Assembly: GCA_040954595.2 (NCBI GenBank)
Contig: CM082586.2
Span: 5,704,001 to 5,768,000 of the forward strand
Direction of reading: 5' to 3'
DNA: 64,000 nt
Origin: Balanoglossus misakiensis
Taxonomy: Eukaryota; Hemichordata
Part shown: one piece after another, positions 53,238-62,740 of the stretch
Layout of the letters: each line of letters begins with the position of its first letter
How positions within the stretch are numbered: the first letter of the stretch is position 1
The notes under the pieces: model-generated
Told to the model about the DNA's origin: nothing
Database searches by the model: none
The model's input: the letters and a program-made list of their open reading frames with translations, nothing else
Program-made: the position numbers and the translations under genes

Positions 53238-56200
53238 AGTTATACAAGTTTGGTCTGTAGTAGGGCAAAACCGAGTAACATGAATAGCAGCATTCAAAAT
53301 TAATGCGGATGTGATCCAAAATAAGAGGAAGACATTGCAAAAAAGAATAGACAAAAAATACATACCTGTTGGTATGATGACAAGCACGACAGAACCCTTT
53401 ATGGTCAGATGGCACACGTTTAATGTTTTTATCAATCACACGAACAGCTGGACTTCAGAGGTGTGGTTTCACTGTAAGGTTTGAGATGTCCATGAAGTAA
53501 AATGCGGATCATTCACAGTTGCGTTTCACTTTAGCTGTATGTGAGGTAGTATGGCTGAAGGACGCAGTGTCCTATGTATGATAGCCAGCATCTATAACCA
53601 AGCTTTAAATATACCCAGCGAAAACCTCATGCACGATGTTATTGCACACCATATGGCGCCGCCAACTGAATCATGTGAGTTATGGCTGACACTGTGTTAG
53701 GAAATCCATTTCTCATGAAAAAAGAATGCAATCCCTTAATTGGAAAAGAATGTTGATAATTTAGACGGCAGGTATGGCAACCGTTCTTACCTAGTATTTA
53801 CGTCGACTTGTTCATAGTCTCTCGAGTATCAAAGTACATGATCTTGCTATGTATTCCACCAGTTACCTTGCGGCGCCACAACTTTGGTAAAATGATTCAC
53901 CTCCTTACGGAAACTGACAATGCAATCAGTCGCAACAAGAAGCTGTCGTTTATCCCTGACGAGGGCGTAGTGTAAGAGTCGCACGCACCGCCAGAACAAA
54001 GATTGACCGAGGAGTCACTCAACTGATAGATAGATAGATATCAAGCCAGTTTCTCTGACTTAAAAATTACGATTTGTTCTTGCTGTAGCAAAGTGTCAAA
54101 TTGCCCCAAGGAAAGAACGTGGGAGGTTTCTTAAGAGCCGATCGAGTCTGGTTTGATGGGATGAAATGCTGTGTCATTAGTATGCAGTCCAAAAGACTGT
54201 ATGGCGTAGTACAAGTACATTTACAATTACACTTGTTTGAAGCAGCCAATTAGTGACTATGGCCAATTGTCTGCTCGTCACAAAACATTCATTTTTTGAT
54301 GTTAACTGCCACCAAACAATCCACCAACAACTGGTTGACACCAGTCGACACCATTATAAATTTTAATCAGGGAATGGGAGGAAACTTGCAAAAGCCAGTA
54401 GCAGCATGACAATTTACTCGAGTCGTCAAGTTATTTTGTGAACAACAGCACAACACAGGCAACCAGCAAGGCGCACAGTACAAAGTCAAGTCCATGAAGG
54501 AAAGATTCATGGACTTCCTGAAAACCAGGAAGTGATACTGTGGATAAAAGGGATTATTTTTGCAATCCCATGTGATATATCAAAGTGACCAATGACAGTA
54601 ATGAGTCAATACTAATCAACTGTAATGGAACTGTTATCATCAAACTGTATTTCTGGAGATTAAAGTTTACAGCTTTTAAGCTAGTAAATCTTGGCATAAT
54701 AAACCAAAGCCTGTAATGAGATCATAAATGAAATCAAAACCGAATACTGAAACTCCGGAGGCTGGCTTTTGCGATGTATGGAAATAAAGATCATCCAAAT
54801 TAGACTTGTGCCGGCTGGCCTAGTTATATTGCATCTCAGATTAAAGTTTTTTTTATTATGAAGGAGCCATCAAACTCTGTGTTATTAACATCTCACATAC
54901 TCCAAAATTACTCAGCTAATGAGTACGCATACTAATAGAAAGAATATGTTAATCACAAGAATAGTTACTCTAACTATATCACATCCTCCTTGATGGTGTA
55001 ATTAACAGTCATCTGGCAACCTCACTTCATGCATACATGTTGATAAACTGCACCCTTATGGTACGTCACCTGTTGTCACCATCTGTATTGACGTCACCAG
55101 AAACCACTGTTGACCATGAATCTTACAGTTGCCAACGTACAGTGACGTATGTTTTAACGTTTGATGTGGTATCGAAGGACGAAGCTTTGATGATATCAAG
55201 AGAATGGTATCAACTGGGTATAGTTTGGACATGAGAACAGAGGACAAATGTATCCTACTTCTCCGCTTAATCGAGAATACTTTCAAACAGTTTGCATCTC
55301 ATGTTTTTGATTGGGCTTCAGATAGCCTCGGGGCCAGTCCTGTCCACCAGCAGGACTACTAATTATAGAATGGCGTGCACAAATTCTAGTTGCATCTCCA
55401 AAGGCATGTTTAGAAAATCACAATTGTGTGGTCATGGCCTAGTACGGGTTCACGTGTAACATAGATGTATAACTATTTCATCTTGCAATTGAATGGGCAT
55501 ACATGTTATGAACAGCTTATCTTTTGTTTCCCCAATAAACATTTCTATGCATAGATAAAGAGTACATTGTATGAATCTTGTTAGATTTGGTCCAAAACGA
55601 CTCATAGCGATGGGCAAAAAGATAAGGGTCCCCTTTCTTGAAGAAGATAGACAATGTTGTGTCAATCTGGTTTTGCACTTGCTCAAGCAATATAATCCTT
55701 CTCTTGTCAAAAAAATAACAAAAAAACTCGTTTATTTTATCAAAATATGTTTTATTAAATAACAAATTGTGGTAAGATCGATTAGGGAGGTTCTCAATGG
55801 AGTGTATGAGCTTAAATAGTAAACATTTTACTTTACAAAATTGTTCATTTCAATTATTGCTGAAAAGTGTTCAGAAACTATTTGGTATCAGGGCAAGGAA
55901 ATTCCACTCTCAGAAGGAAAGTCTCAGAAGATACAAATTGACATTTCTCACGGTGACCAGGCGTAGCACGAAAATATTTTAGTGCATAGGTATAAGACAC
56001 AACAAGTAGATAATAAATGAAACAGTTGGTACAAAAATAACATTGCTTTTTACGAAAAATAAGTCAATCTTTATCAAATTCAGTTCAGTTTGAAATATTG
56101 AAAGCACGCGCAATAACATTCTGTTTGCGAACAATACCCTGAAATCTTATCATATCCATTACAGGAGTATGAAATATGGCTTCCGTGAGATAGTATTCTA

Positions 56201-56869
56201 TATGCAATCAATTCAGCTGTCACGCCACCTAAACTCTGCAATATAATCATACATGTACTAATATTCAATGCAAGGGTATTTACATCTGGGTTACATGCAA
56301 AGGTTCATTAAATATTTAAATACTTTACCATCATTATGACTAATGATCTTTGACTCATTAGATGCTCTAATTAGTCATGAGACGTAGTTACAATCATCCA
56401 TGCATAACCGAGAAGCCATCAGCATTACTTAAACACTCTTCTATTATCACTGTGTCTCCAACTTTATACTTCTATAGTCAAATTCTATTGTTGTTATGCA
56501 CTTAATGAGTAAATGATGTTATAAATATATTGGACACCAAGGAAGACGTCGTCAGGATGATTAGACATTACTGTAACCATTGTATCTCTGAGGTTAGGTC
56601 AATTTGAGCAATGTTATTGTGATCTATATCTTAATTGCCAAACAATAAGCTAATCACATAGTTATTTCTGACAATTAGTGCTTAAGAGTTACCAGGCAAA
56701 TTTTCCATTTGCATCCGAGTTGGATGGCACAAATACAGGAATACTATAGCAACATAGAACCAAGAGTGTTCTGACAACACAGTACAAAAGAGAGGTAAAG
56801 GTAATGACAACCATTCTATACATCTACCCTATATTAAGTCCATGTGCATGCATATATGGTGCTATGCAT
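50886..56869. other. Intergenic region downstream of gene A
   Basis: Contains the GGT/GAT-rich repeat block at 53.0-53.2 kb and a short GATA repeat near 54,027-54,040. No gene was supported. Open frames at 55.45-55.77 kb overlap on both strands and show no known domain. Confidence 0.4.
53017..53238. repeat. GAT microsatellites flanking a GGT-rich minisatellite (39-base unit)
   Basis: ATG/GAT triplets at 53,017-53,034 and about 53,190-53,238 flank a G/T-rich block. That block repeats a 39-base unit starting GTGTTGGT at 53,053, 53,092 and 53,131. All units are multiples of three, so long low-complexity frames stay open on both strands (Gly/Asp-rich on plus; His/Asn-rich or Ile/Thr-rich on minus). 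I treat these as repeat artefacts and not genes. Confidence 0.9.
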
Positions 56870-56875
56870 TTTAAT
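56870..56875 (-). promoter_or_regulatory. Possible polyadenylation signal of gene A
   Basis: ATTAAA on the minus strand, about 30 bases after the stop codon. It is the second most common animal polyadenylation hexamer, but it is close to the stop and common by chance in AT-rich DNA, so a longer 3' UTR is possible. Confidence 0.25.
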
Positions 56876-56905
56876 AGCTATATTTCCTCATAAATGTCTA
56901 CTGAG

Positions 56906-57241
56906 CTAACTCTTTGGTGAAATGGGGTAAACGGACCAGTAAGATATGCAGAATATAAGGAAAACTAATGGAAGAAAAACCCGACTAAACCTGTCTATTG
57001 CTAGAGCTACACACAGATAATCCATCTGCTCATTGGATGAGTACATCAATTCAGCTGTTGTTAGTACGTGCGAATCTTGTCGTTTAAGGTATGGCCGATA
57101 AACTTTTGATCGCACTCTGTTCCTCCGATTCGACAATTTAGGATGCTCGCCCGCCACATTGTTAGCCTGTCCATCTTCTGCATGTACATTTTGAATACTT
57201 GATGTTTTGTTAATCCATTCTTCACTTACAGGGTCACCTTC
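56906..57241 (-). CDS. Gene A exon 10: cytoplasmic loop, TM4 and stop
   Basis: The terminal coding exon encodes the variable loop, the helix before TM4, then IDRFSRVFLPLVFLIFCISY and a short tail WSVYPISPKS before TAG (56,908-56,906). IDR-(F)SR before TM4 is typical of the family. The acceptor is TTTCTTTATAG. Confidence 0.95.
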   Translation of the reverse strand, partial: EGDPVSEEWINKTSSIQNVHAEDGQANNVAGEHPKLSNRRNRVRSKVYRPYLKRQDSHVLTTAELMYSSNEQMDYLCVALAIDRFSRVFLPLVFLIFCISYWSVYPISPKS

Positions 57242-60200
57242 CTATAAAGAAATTCGGTGTAGATGAATGACTATTTATGTTATGCGATACAGTATATTTT
57301 GTATCAGAACTATTTTATGATTATAAGAAATCCAGAAATATTGTATAAATTTTCTGTTGACTTACCTGATGATTTCCTTCGTTGTTGTCTTCTTTTATGG
57401 AATCTCTCATTTTGATAGTTCTTCTGAATTCTCGCCTCTTTCTCCTCTCAGCATATTGTCCCTTTTCAAAGGAATACAAGTAATACACCACAGAGTATTC
57501 CAGCAATGCTGCGAAGACCAGTATTTGACATGCAACCATCCACACGTCGATTGCCTGTAAAAACAAACAGACATAAGTCCATTTTTTTCGTTGTTAACTT
57601 CTGTCAAATAGAATAACTATGAAAAGATAATTAGTTTGATATACTGGTATAGATAGACAGAGAGGAACGTAATAATATACAATATGTCTACTGTTATACT
57701 TGTAAATTGTAATTTACGTCTTCTGTATTTGCAATTCTGGTACTCACTGTTGCGTAAGCTACTTTCGGTAGTTGACTTCGCAGCCACGTTGCCTGGGTTA
57801 CCAATGCCAACACGGTTGTAACACCGAGGGCCACACGCGCCGGGGCTGCCGAAATTTCGACCCACACTGACAGCCAGGAAAGCGCCACCAAGAGAGAACT
57901 TGGAATATAGGCTTGAAGTACGTAGAATCCGAGACTTCGAATTAACATGAAATTGACACTTAGGTATGAGAAGTTGCCTGTGGGATGATAGTGGAGAGAC
58001 AAGTTAAAATTTTTGTATTACTTAGGCATTCAATTAGGCATTCAAAAAAAAACAATGATATAAAGAAGGGAGATAAAGATGTTACAAAATTCCATCTGAT
58101 GTAATGTCTATGTAGAAAGGTTTGATTGATAACCAGAAGCTTCAATAATACCTGTGATATATTTGGTTTTATCAGCATGAAATGTAATGTTGTCGATATA
58201 ATACTGTGGCAGTGTCACATTCTTATCTATTTCAACTGGGTCGCTGCTATTCCACCAAGCCAGAAACATATCATCCATGCTATAAGAGTCTGAAAAGAAA
58301 ATAATAACAATAATGAATGGCTCGAGTCTATACACAACCATGTTTTCAAAAAAAAATCAAAACTCAGATTACACTTTGGAAAATTGTCTGTGACTTTGAA
58401 GTAGTTCTGAGACGCAGGCCAGCCATCGGATTTTCAGAGTATTTAGGTCATTCGGCCTTTAAGGGACACTGGCATCAGAATAATAACATCAGAAGACCTA
58501 ACAGCTGTGTCCACTTGTCAGAGAGTATAATCACATTTTGATGAATGATTCCCACGAGAAAGTCCCCTCCAAACAACAGCCATCTTTGAACAAATGATTC
58601 AAAGCAGAAACCCTTTTGGGAAATTCCAAACAGAGAATTTTTGTGAACGTTGTGTGCATATAATGCCTCCACAGGTGATCATATATATATATATACAATC
58701 ATAATATGAATGGAAATTTTGCGCACGTATTAAAGCATTGGCTCATTGAAAGAATATGTAATTGTCTGTGGTAGGTGACAAATATTGGTTCTATGCTAAA
58801 TTATAAAGATTTTGTTTTTAAATTTGACATTGTCTGTAACTCAAAGGATGAGTGACAGTCCTCCTGGATTTGTGGTTTACTGAAACTGCATCTGTACTTG
58901 AACTCTTTTGGTTAGTTTTAACTGGTGAAACATATCAGAATATACCCTTTCTGGACACCTGGTATGTCATGATAATGATTATTGAACCTGGATTGTCTAT
59001 CAGCACCCAGAATAAGCAAGTTCTCAACAAATATTTTTCAGGACCAGAATCGGTTGATAGGCAATTGCGGAAGGAAAACTTGGATGGAAAATAACATGCG
59101 TGAGCATGCAGACGGCTATGACTATACATACAAAATCTGTTTATATTGTGAACACTTTAGCTGACCCCGACAGACTACTGAATACACTGATTGTCAGAGC
59201 ACGTTGTCCAGCATAATTAGACTGAGATATACTCACATGATTCTACCCGTATGTAGCATGCTTGCTCGTCCATTGGGAACTTTCCAAGGAACATGTAGCA
59301 GGACAAGACCATACTTAATCTGAAAGTGAAAACAAAATGCTATTTATGTATTTCAATATTTATTTATCTGTTTCAATATTGTTCACTTGCTCTGTAAGCC
59401 ACACTGATTTGAAACACGTTGTGACTCTGCTCATGTACGGTGCATGTATGTTCATGTTTAGCTTGTATATCTGGAGATAATTTTCAAAAGCACGGCCCTC
59501 ACTTAAGGATAATAATATCACGCCTATTTGCACAATTACAAGAAACCCCGTGGCATACAATATCATGAATAATTATCTGTCTGTTTATGTTGGTTCTTAT
59601 GGTCCATACATCATGCTGTCAAAAGTAGACGTCATGTCAAGAGTTGTCGATAACATTTCCAGGGAATCTTTGCTTGTTCAATTGTTCTGATTACCAGGTA
59701 TCCAAAAAGCTCCAGGGAAATTTGCTCAACCGATTTTCTTTGACGTCCTAATACTCTGTTGATAACACAACAGTAAATCTCACAGTCGTCAAGCGTGTCA
59801 GCATCACTCAGGATCAGTTGTGCTATAAACTTCGTTGTAATGTACCATGACAAATGAGTTTGTTCGAATTAGTTGGCTTATCGCACCTTGTATAACATCC
59901 GTAGTGTTAAGGTAGTATGAAATAGTATGAGAGAATTTCTTAGGTTAAATATAACACAGAACGCGGCACAAAGGGTATATACAGCCATCTTTGCAAATTT
60001 TAATAGCCACAATTATGGATAGTTGAGGTTTAGCCAATCACAGATTTTCAGTGGGTGGCCACATGAAAAAAAAGTAGCTGGTACGTTACATGATGACATC
60101 AATATGCTTTGACCACGAATGATAGGACAGGCACGTTATATCATGTTGATTTGGAAACTGCCGTAATCGACATGCGCCATTGGTTCTGAAAAAAATCGAA

Positions 60201-62740
60201 GCATAATTACCTCAGACTATACAAAATATCGCCGTTGGGATAAATTCGCAAGAGGAGGTTGTCCTTGGGTGCCTGGTGAAGTTTAATCTCTTTGGCATTG
60301 GTGAAAAACAGGTCTGGCACCCAGACCAGATCCAAGATGTCGCCTCCACTGAAGACGATTGCGCCGGTGGAATTGTGGCAAAGGCGAGGATCGTTCCAGG
60401 CTTGACGCAGGAAGATTGTAACTTCGTAGTCCTTTGAAAATAACCAGAATATCAACTTTTGCAGGCATTGCAGCAATATTTGGAAAACATTTGTTGGTGC
60501 ATCATTTGTTGGTGCACCAATTGATCAACAGATAGATATATCTATAGAATGATTGGTTGACCATGTAATAAGTCTCTGGAAAATGCAACTCTTACCATGC
60601 TACTTTCAGATACAGAGTCAAAGCTATTGATGTTGATATTACATCTTACTTCGGTGGGTTCGCCTGAAGAAAATATTCACATATCATCGTTAGTAAAATA
60701 AACACAAGTATAGTTTAAATTCTTATGTTTCTTGCTATTTAGAGTCTGGTTTGTTATTTATATTTTCAAGTTATCGATCAGAAATATGTGGATTGTAACT
60801 CAAAAGGACACAAATACTGTAGCGAAGATGAAAACTGATTAGGTATTACGTACCAGTGACTGTTGGACGAATCTTACTTGCATAGGAATTGACCAACGTC
60901 TTCAGCAGTCGAAGATCTTCTGCAAATATGTTGTTTCCCGATCTGTCAGGATAGAAGATGGTATTGTAACTGTCTTATTCTATCTTCAGTTTATGTAGGA
61001 AGACTTTGGGTTCAGAAGAAGACATCCAATGTCTTATGACAACTTAGACGACAGGTACGACACGGAAATATTGTTAATGTTAGACACTATTCCATATGCA
61101 CGTTAGAATAAATTCATGAACATGTTAGAATGTGGACTAAAACACACTAAGCCTTATAAAACTGGGTTTAGAAATGACAAAGCGATAAATCATGCAGCAA
61201 AGGCATTTGAAAGCGTGCAAGGCACATGCAAAAAAATTAGCAAAAATAAATACTTGTAGCAACATCATATCAAAATATAATTTTGACATGCTACGAATGA
61301 TAGGAATTTGATGCATGGCAATTTTCACTTCTAATACGTGATAGGGAGTACCTCTACAGGGAAGGCAGGGATAGGTAGGGTGTGGTTCCAAAATCTTGTC
61401 AAAATGTCACACCCGGGTTCTTTAGTTGCAAAACTAGCGGCTGTGTAAGACAATCCCTATGCCAAATATATGTTTGCTTTTAAAAGGAACTGAAATTAAA
61501 GGTTGGAAAAATAATGAGAACAGCTGAGCAAAATGTTAAATGAAAATTAGTAATTAGTCCTGGATTGTTGCAAGTCATGGTCAATAAAGATTATTTAGTA
61601 CTACTTAAACGGGAAAAAATATCCAATAATATGTAGATAACATATATTCATATTCTTAGTCGACGTTTACATCAACAAATAGAATTCTACTGGTATCCCG
61701 ACACCAAAATGTAAAATATGACATAATTTTCAGTAGCAGATGTCTGAGAGAGTTTGCATCTTTTTCAAAATGGAGACTGCACTGTGATCCTGGTTCTGAT
61801 CTGTATCACAACTTATACAACACATACATCATCCTATAAACATTCTAAAAGAGATGGTGAATCTTAACATAAACCGATGATTGATGCCGTTCACATTCCA
61901 TGTATGTGTGACAATGATGAATGTGGAATGATAAAAATAAAGACCCCACTGTATACGGTACTCCTATCAACTATCCGTATTACAAGCAGGTCACTATATT
62001 GCCATATGTTACAATATAACCAAGCAAGAGAGAGAGAGAGTGTGCAATTGTTATAAACGCCACAACGCTCAGAAACCCGCCGCCATCTCGAAACTGGTCA
62101 ATCAGTGCACAGACCAGATCGACGCCTCACATTTCAATATGGCTTGGGTCTGAGGTTGCTGCTTACCCTTCAAACAAGGTCGAGGCTGTTTCTAAATAAT
62201 TGGGCAACATAGTCTCTGATTTGGTAGGGCCTATGCAATGTGACGTTCCCATACGGTTCAGTACACCTGTTCGCCCGTACCCCCTGTAATAAGAAAACGT
62301 TGGAATTCGTTTTATGGGTGCCTGTTAGGCATTTTATGCAAACCATGCAGACACACATGCTGTATTCGGAACCGGATGCAATTGTTTGAATTGCATCACG
62401 TACGATAGACGTTGAGATAAAACATTTAAAATTATGTCTAGGCCGCCGCCACTTTGCTATTTCTGAACATTACTTCAACACAAATGCAATTTCAATGCCC
62501 GTTTTGCAAAATAGATATGATTCTTCTACTTAGCCAGAATAGGGTATTTTCACTGGTTGGGAGAGTGCTCGATGCAATTCTGCAGAGCGGTTTGTAGGTT
62601 GAGGTGACCGGTGGTGTAGTTGTGATTCCGAGTTTCATGTGGCGGCGATCATCAGACCGGATTCTTCTACGTAAATAAGCTTCAGAGTACACTCACAGGA
62701 GCATGTTAAGTGGTACAGAGAGCTGTGCTCCCATTTGCAT
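56906..62740 (-). CDS. Receptor gene A: Cys-loop ligand-gated anion channel subunit (GABA-A/glycine receptor type), 10 exons
   Basis: The joined coding exons total 1,515 bases (504 residues plus stop) and every exon junction is in phase. The protein has an extracellular ligand-binding domain, a Cys-loop (C187 to C201, 13 residues between), a loop-A-like WVPD motif (143-146), TM1 (about 270-293), TM2 (about 301-319), TM3 (about 332-356), a loop of about 118 residues, and TM4 (about 481-499). TM2 is preceded by Pro-Ala-Arg (299-301), which in this family marks chloride selectivity, with Thr at 6' and Leu at 9'. Exons of 68, 221, 83 and 138 bases match the sizes I recall for vertebrate GABA-A/glycine receptor genes. 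The TM2/TM3 exon break before AIDVW is glycine-receptor-like. It should sit in the plasma membrane as one subunit of a pentamer. Ligand and partners are unknown. The glycine-receptor loop-C cysteine pair is absent. Family assignment is firm; the subtype is not. Confidence 0.93.
57366..57554 (-). CDS. Gene A exon 9: TM3 and start of the cytoplasmic loop
   Basis: The 189-base exon is in phase 0 at both ends. It opens AIDVWMVACQILVFAALLEY, a close match to the glycine-receptor TM3 consensus. A basic run follows (ERRKRREFRRTIKMR) that begins the intracellular loop. The acceptor is TTTGTTTTTACAG and the donor is CAG|GTAAGT. Confidence 0.96.
57748..57977 (-). CDS. Gene A exon 8: TM1, chloride filter and TM2
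   Basis: The 230-base exon encodes GNFSYLSVNF, TM1 (FYVLQAYIPSSLLVALSW), then EISAAPARVALG and the pore helix VTTVLALVTQATWLRS. Pro-Ala-Arg before TM2 indicates anion selectivity. Thr at 6' is the usual picrotoxin-contact position and 9' is the gate leucine. Trp at 17' and Leu at 18' are bulky compared with the Gly-Ser I recall in glycine receptors. The exon ends KVAYAT before GTGAGT. Confidence 0.96.
58152..58289 (-). CDS. Gene A exon 7: loop B to loop C
   Basis: The 138-base exon starts with the loop-B segment YSYSMDDMFLAW and runs through LPQYYIDNITFHADKTKYIT to the exon 8 junction. In glycine receptors this stretch carries a cysteine of a second disulfide; there is none here or in the start of exon 8. 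It is rich in N-glycosylation sequons (N221, N231, N241, with N255 just after). The acceptor is TTATTTTCTTTCAG and the donor is CAG|GTATTA. Confidence 0.95.
59237..59319 (-). CDS. Gene A exon 6: Cys-loop
   Basis: The 83-base exon is the conserved size. It encodes LSMVLSCYMFLGKFPMDEQA and then CYIRVES. The two cysteines (187, 201) are 13 residues apart and enclose Phe-Pro-Met-Asp, the signature of the superfamily. The acceptor is TTTTCACTTTCAG and the donor is CAT|GTGAGT. Confidence 0.97.
60211..60431 (-). CDS. Gene A exon 5: binding loops D and A
   Basis: The 221-base exon matches the conserved family size. It opens DYEVTIFLRQAWNDPRL, the most diagnostic segment of GABA-A/glycine subunits, including loop-D-type Arg115. 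It then carries LVWVPDLFFTNAK (loop A) and ends in GDILYSLR. The DPRL motif is followed by Cys124 and a glycosylation sequon at N126-S-T. The acceptor is TTATTTTCAAAG and the donor is GAG|GTAATT. Confidence 0.97.
60596..60663 (-). CDS. Gene A exon 4: first beta strands of the ligand-binding domain
   Basis: This exon is exactly 68 bases, the family's usual size here, with a TTTTCTTCAG acceptor and an ATG|GTAAGA donor. It encodes EPTEVRCNINI then NSFDSVSESSM, matching the conserved 'S(F/I)..(I/V)SE..M' segment. Cys91 stands where family members normally have a valine-like beta-strand residue. Gene B has a cysteine at the same place. Confidence 0.94.
60854..60942 (-). CDS. Gene A exon 3: start of the ligand-binding domain
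   Basis: The 89-base exon lies between a CCTGACAG acceptor and a GTACGT donor. It encodes SGNNIFAEDLRLLKTLVNSY and then ASKIRPTVTG. This is the amphipathic N-terminal helix and the 'RP..G' turn that opens GABA-A/glycine-type subunits. It ends with one base of a glycine codon. The exon corresponds to the 158-base exon of gene B at 9,883-10,040. Confidence 0.88.
60943..62166 (-). other. Gene A intron 2
   Basis: This 1.2-kb intron has AT-rich DNA and no exon that fits. A minus-strand stretch around 61,230-61,300 encodes a hydrophobic, signal-like run but has no usable donor in the required phase. A short GA repeat lies at about 62,027-62,040. Confidence 0.6.
62167..62283 (-). CDS. Gene A exon 2: N-terminal extension
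   Basis: The 117-base exon has a good acceptor (TTCTTATTACAG) and a good donor (GG before GTAAGC). Only one frame is open throughout, and it enters and leaves with two-base overhangs that fit exons 1 and 3. It encodes about 39 polar residues including GTSHCIGPTKSETMLPNYLE, with no known domain. Gene B has no equivalent separate exon at this point, so this looks like a gene-A-specific N-terminal extension. Confidence 0.6.
62697..62740 (-). CDS. Gene A exon 1: start codon and possible signal peptide
   Basis: ATG at 62,740-62,738 is the first ATG after an in-frame TAG and opens MQMGAQLSVPLNMLL. The exon ends CTCCT before a GTGAGT donor, leaving two bases, which is exactly the phase needed to join exon 2 (split Leu codon). 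The hydrophobic stretch is short and not an ideal signal peptide, so the true first exon could instead lie elsewhere upstream, possibly outside the window. Confidence 0.42.

Noticed and set aside
52942-53439. Long His-rich, Ile/Thr-rich (minus) and Gly/Asp-rich (plus) open frames
   Set aside because: They are produced by trinucleotide and 39-base repeats that lack stops in several frames; no splice sites or domains support a gene.
61137-61391. Hydrophobic minus-strand run (FDMMLLQVFIFANFFACALH) as gene A signal peptide
   Set aside because: No donor in the phase needed to join exon 2 or exon 3; it lies inside intron 2.
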